A DNA stretch of 6,437 bases from positions 1-6,437 of the forward strand of contig JAQURN010000080.1 of NCBI GenBank assembly GCA_028715585.1, in the 5' to 3' direction. Shown in pieces: positions 5,655 to 6,437 of this stretch (the first letter of the stretch is position 1; each line of letters begins with the position of its first letter). Made by a program: the position numbers and the translations under genes. The stretch is from Actinomycetota bacterium (lineage in GTDB: Bacteria; Actinomycetota; Geothermincolia; Fen-727; JAQURN01). A model generated the notes under the pieces. It worked only from the letters and a program-made list of their open reading frames with translations. It was not told the origin of the DNA and did no database searches.

Positions 5655-6437
5655 ATGAAGAGCTTTCGAAAAAACTCAAAGGCGAAAGAGTGCATCACAC
5701 TTTTGATTCTTGCGCTCCTTGTCGTTCTGCCGCTGTTTGGGCTAGGGCATGAGGGGGCCTTTGGGCGGAATTTCTATCCTGGTAAACGCATCGTCATTTC
5801 GATTGCGGACCAAACCATTTATTTCCTCGAGGATGACATCCTCGTCAAGGCGCACTTGTGCTCGACCGGCAAGGACAGCACGCCAACTCCTACCGGGGTC
5901 TTTTCCGTTACCTCTCACATGCCATACCAGCCCTCTGGGAATGTCATCCTCTATCACCTGCTATGGTTTCACCCAAACTATGCCATGCACAGTCTTCTCT
6001 ACGACCCGAAGACTCAAACATGGAAGGGTGCCGACACGCTTGGAAGGAAAGCTTCACATGGATGCGTGAGGCAAGCGAACCACGACGCGGAATGGGCTTA
6101 TAACTGGGTCCCAGATGGAACGCGGGTGGACATAATTGAGCAGCACTTCGAGCTGCCTCCTCCCCCTCCTGAACCATATACTGGTGGGCACTGCGCGGTT
6201 GGGGTTCCCTCTCCCGCCAAGACCTTCTACTTCGCGGAGGGAACATGCCGCCCTGGATTTGAAACCTACCTAGCCATCCTCAATCCCTCTGGAGAAACCC
6301 AGGAGGTCGAGGTTACCTACATGCTGGGGGATTCGACTACTAGAGGGCAGAACGTGGTTGTCCCTCCCGCCTCCCGCTACACCATTTCGGTAAAAGAATT
6401 TCTCGGGGAGGCTGATGACCAAGCACACGACTTCTCA
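5655..6437 (+). CDS. Exported YkuD L,D-transpeptidase with C-terminal FAEGT-type surface module, 3' end outside window
   Basis: Open from ATG 5655 to the right edge (261 codons so far, no stop). L,D-transpeptidases cross-link peptidoglycan stem peptides 3-3 or attach proteins to them, outside the cell, through a catalytic Cys. A Lys/Arg-rich N-terminus and a hydrophobic stretch (about 13-31) form a signal peptide or anchor. The YkuD domain spans about residues 44-162: it begins 'K-R-I-V-I-S-I-A-D-Q-T-I-Y-F', has the upstream His at 112, and carries the active site S134-H-G-C137-V-R, followed by 'N-H-D-A-E-W-A-Y' and 'V-P-D-G-T-R-V-D-I'. A proline-rich linker (L-P5-E-P, 167-174) leads to a module from residue 188 with 'F-Y-F-A-E-G-T', 'G-F-E-T-Y-L-A-I-L-N-P' and 'V-T-Y-M-L-G-D', a beta-sandwich-like repeat of surface proteins. 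The start may instead be GTG 5646, in the same frame: GGCAGG (5635-5640) sits 5 bases before GTG but 14 before ATG. An in-frame TAG at 5616-5618 bounds the frame upstream. Confidence 0.9.
   Translation, partial: MKSFRKNSKAKECITLLILALLVVLPLFGLGHEGAFGRNFYPGKRIVISIADQTIYFLEDDILVKAHLCSTGKDSTPTPTGVFSVTSHMPYQPSGNVILYHLLWFHPNYAMHSLLYDPKTQTWKGADTLGRKASHGCVRQANHDAEWAYNWVPDGTRVDIIEQHFELPPPPPEPYTGGHCAVGVPSPAKTFYFAEGTCRPGFETYLAILNPSGETQEVEVTYMLGDSTTRGQNVVVPPASRYTISVKEFLGEADDQAHDFS

Noticed and set aside
5944..6246. A 100-residue minus-strand ORF within the L,D-transpeptidase gene
   Set aside because: It lies opposite the YkuD active-site codons, its residues show no domain, and it has no separate promoter or ribosome site that I can see.

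Overview
This 6.4-kb bacterial window holds five protein-coding genes. Two run off the edges. The layout, left to right, is: the 3' end of a family III CoA-transferase gene (+); a complete APC-type amino acid permease (+); a complete MFS_3/EntS-like exporter (+); a complete membrane-anchored calcineurin-like phosphoesterase (-); and the 5' part of an exported YkuD L,D-transpeptidase (+), which continues beyond the right edge. No rRNA, tRNA, CRISPR array or transposase was seen. Shine-Dalgarno sequences, TATAAT-like -10 boxes and a YkuD enzyme that acts on peptidoglycan all point to a bacterium. The repeat-like 'FAEGT...GFETYLAILNP' module after the transpeptidase domain is, from memory, commonest in surface proteins of deep-branching Actinomycetota and some Chloroflexota. 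A lineage of that kind, perhaps an anaerobe, is my best guess, but the window alone cannot prove it.

Positions 1-1977 look like one transcription unit. The CoA-transferase and the permease are 33 bp apart with no terminator between them, and a perfect 7-bp inverted repeat covers the junction. A CoA-transferase next to an amino acid permease fits uptake of an amino or organic acid followed by its activation to a CoA thioester, but the substrate cannot be read from the sequence. Positions 1978-2251 carry a doubtful 32-codon ORF, a candidate terminator and a candidate extended -10 promoter for the MFS gene.

The MFS gene and the phosphoesterase converge and overlap by 60 bp at their 3' ends. The phosphoesterase and the L,D-transpeptidase diverge from an intergenic region of about 265 bp. 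That region holds a good promoter candidate for the minus-strand gene and two copies of GCTATAATG facing the transpeptidase. Both divergent genes encode proteins with an N-terminal export or anchor segment, so the right half looks like an envelope locus.

I found no convincing undescribed multi-gene system. The most notable points are the architecture of the L,D-transpeptidase, the large phosphoesterase with extra uncharacterised regions on both sides of its catalytic core, the convergent overlap, and the duplicated -10 boxes, one of which sits inside a potential foldback.
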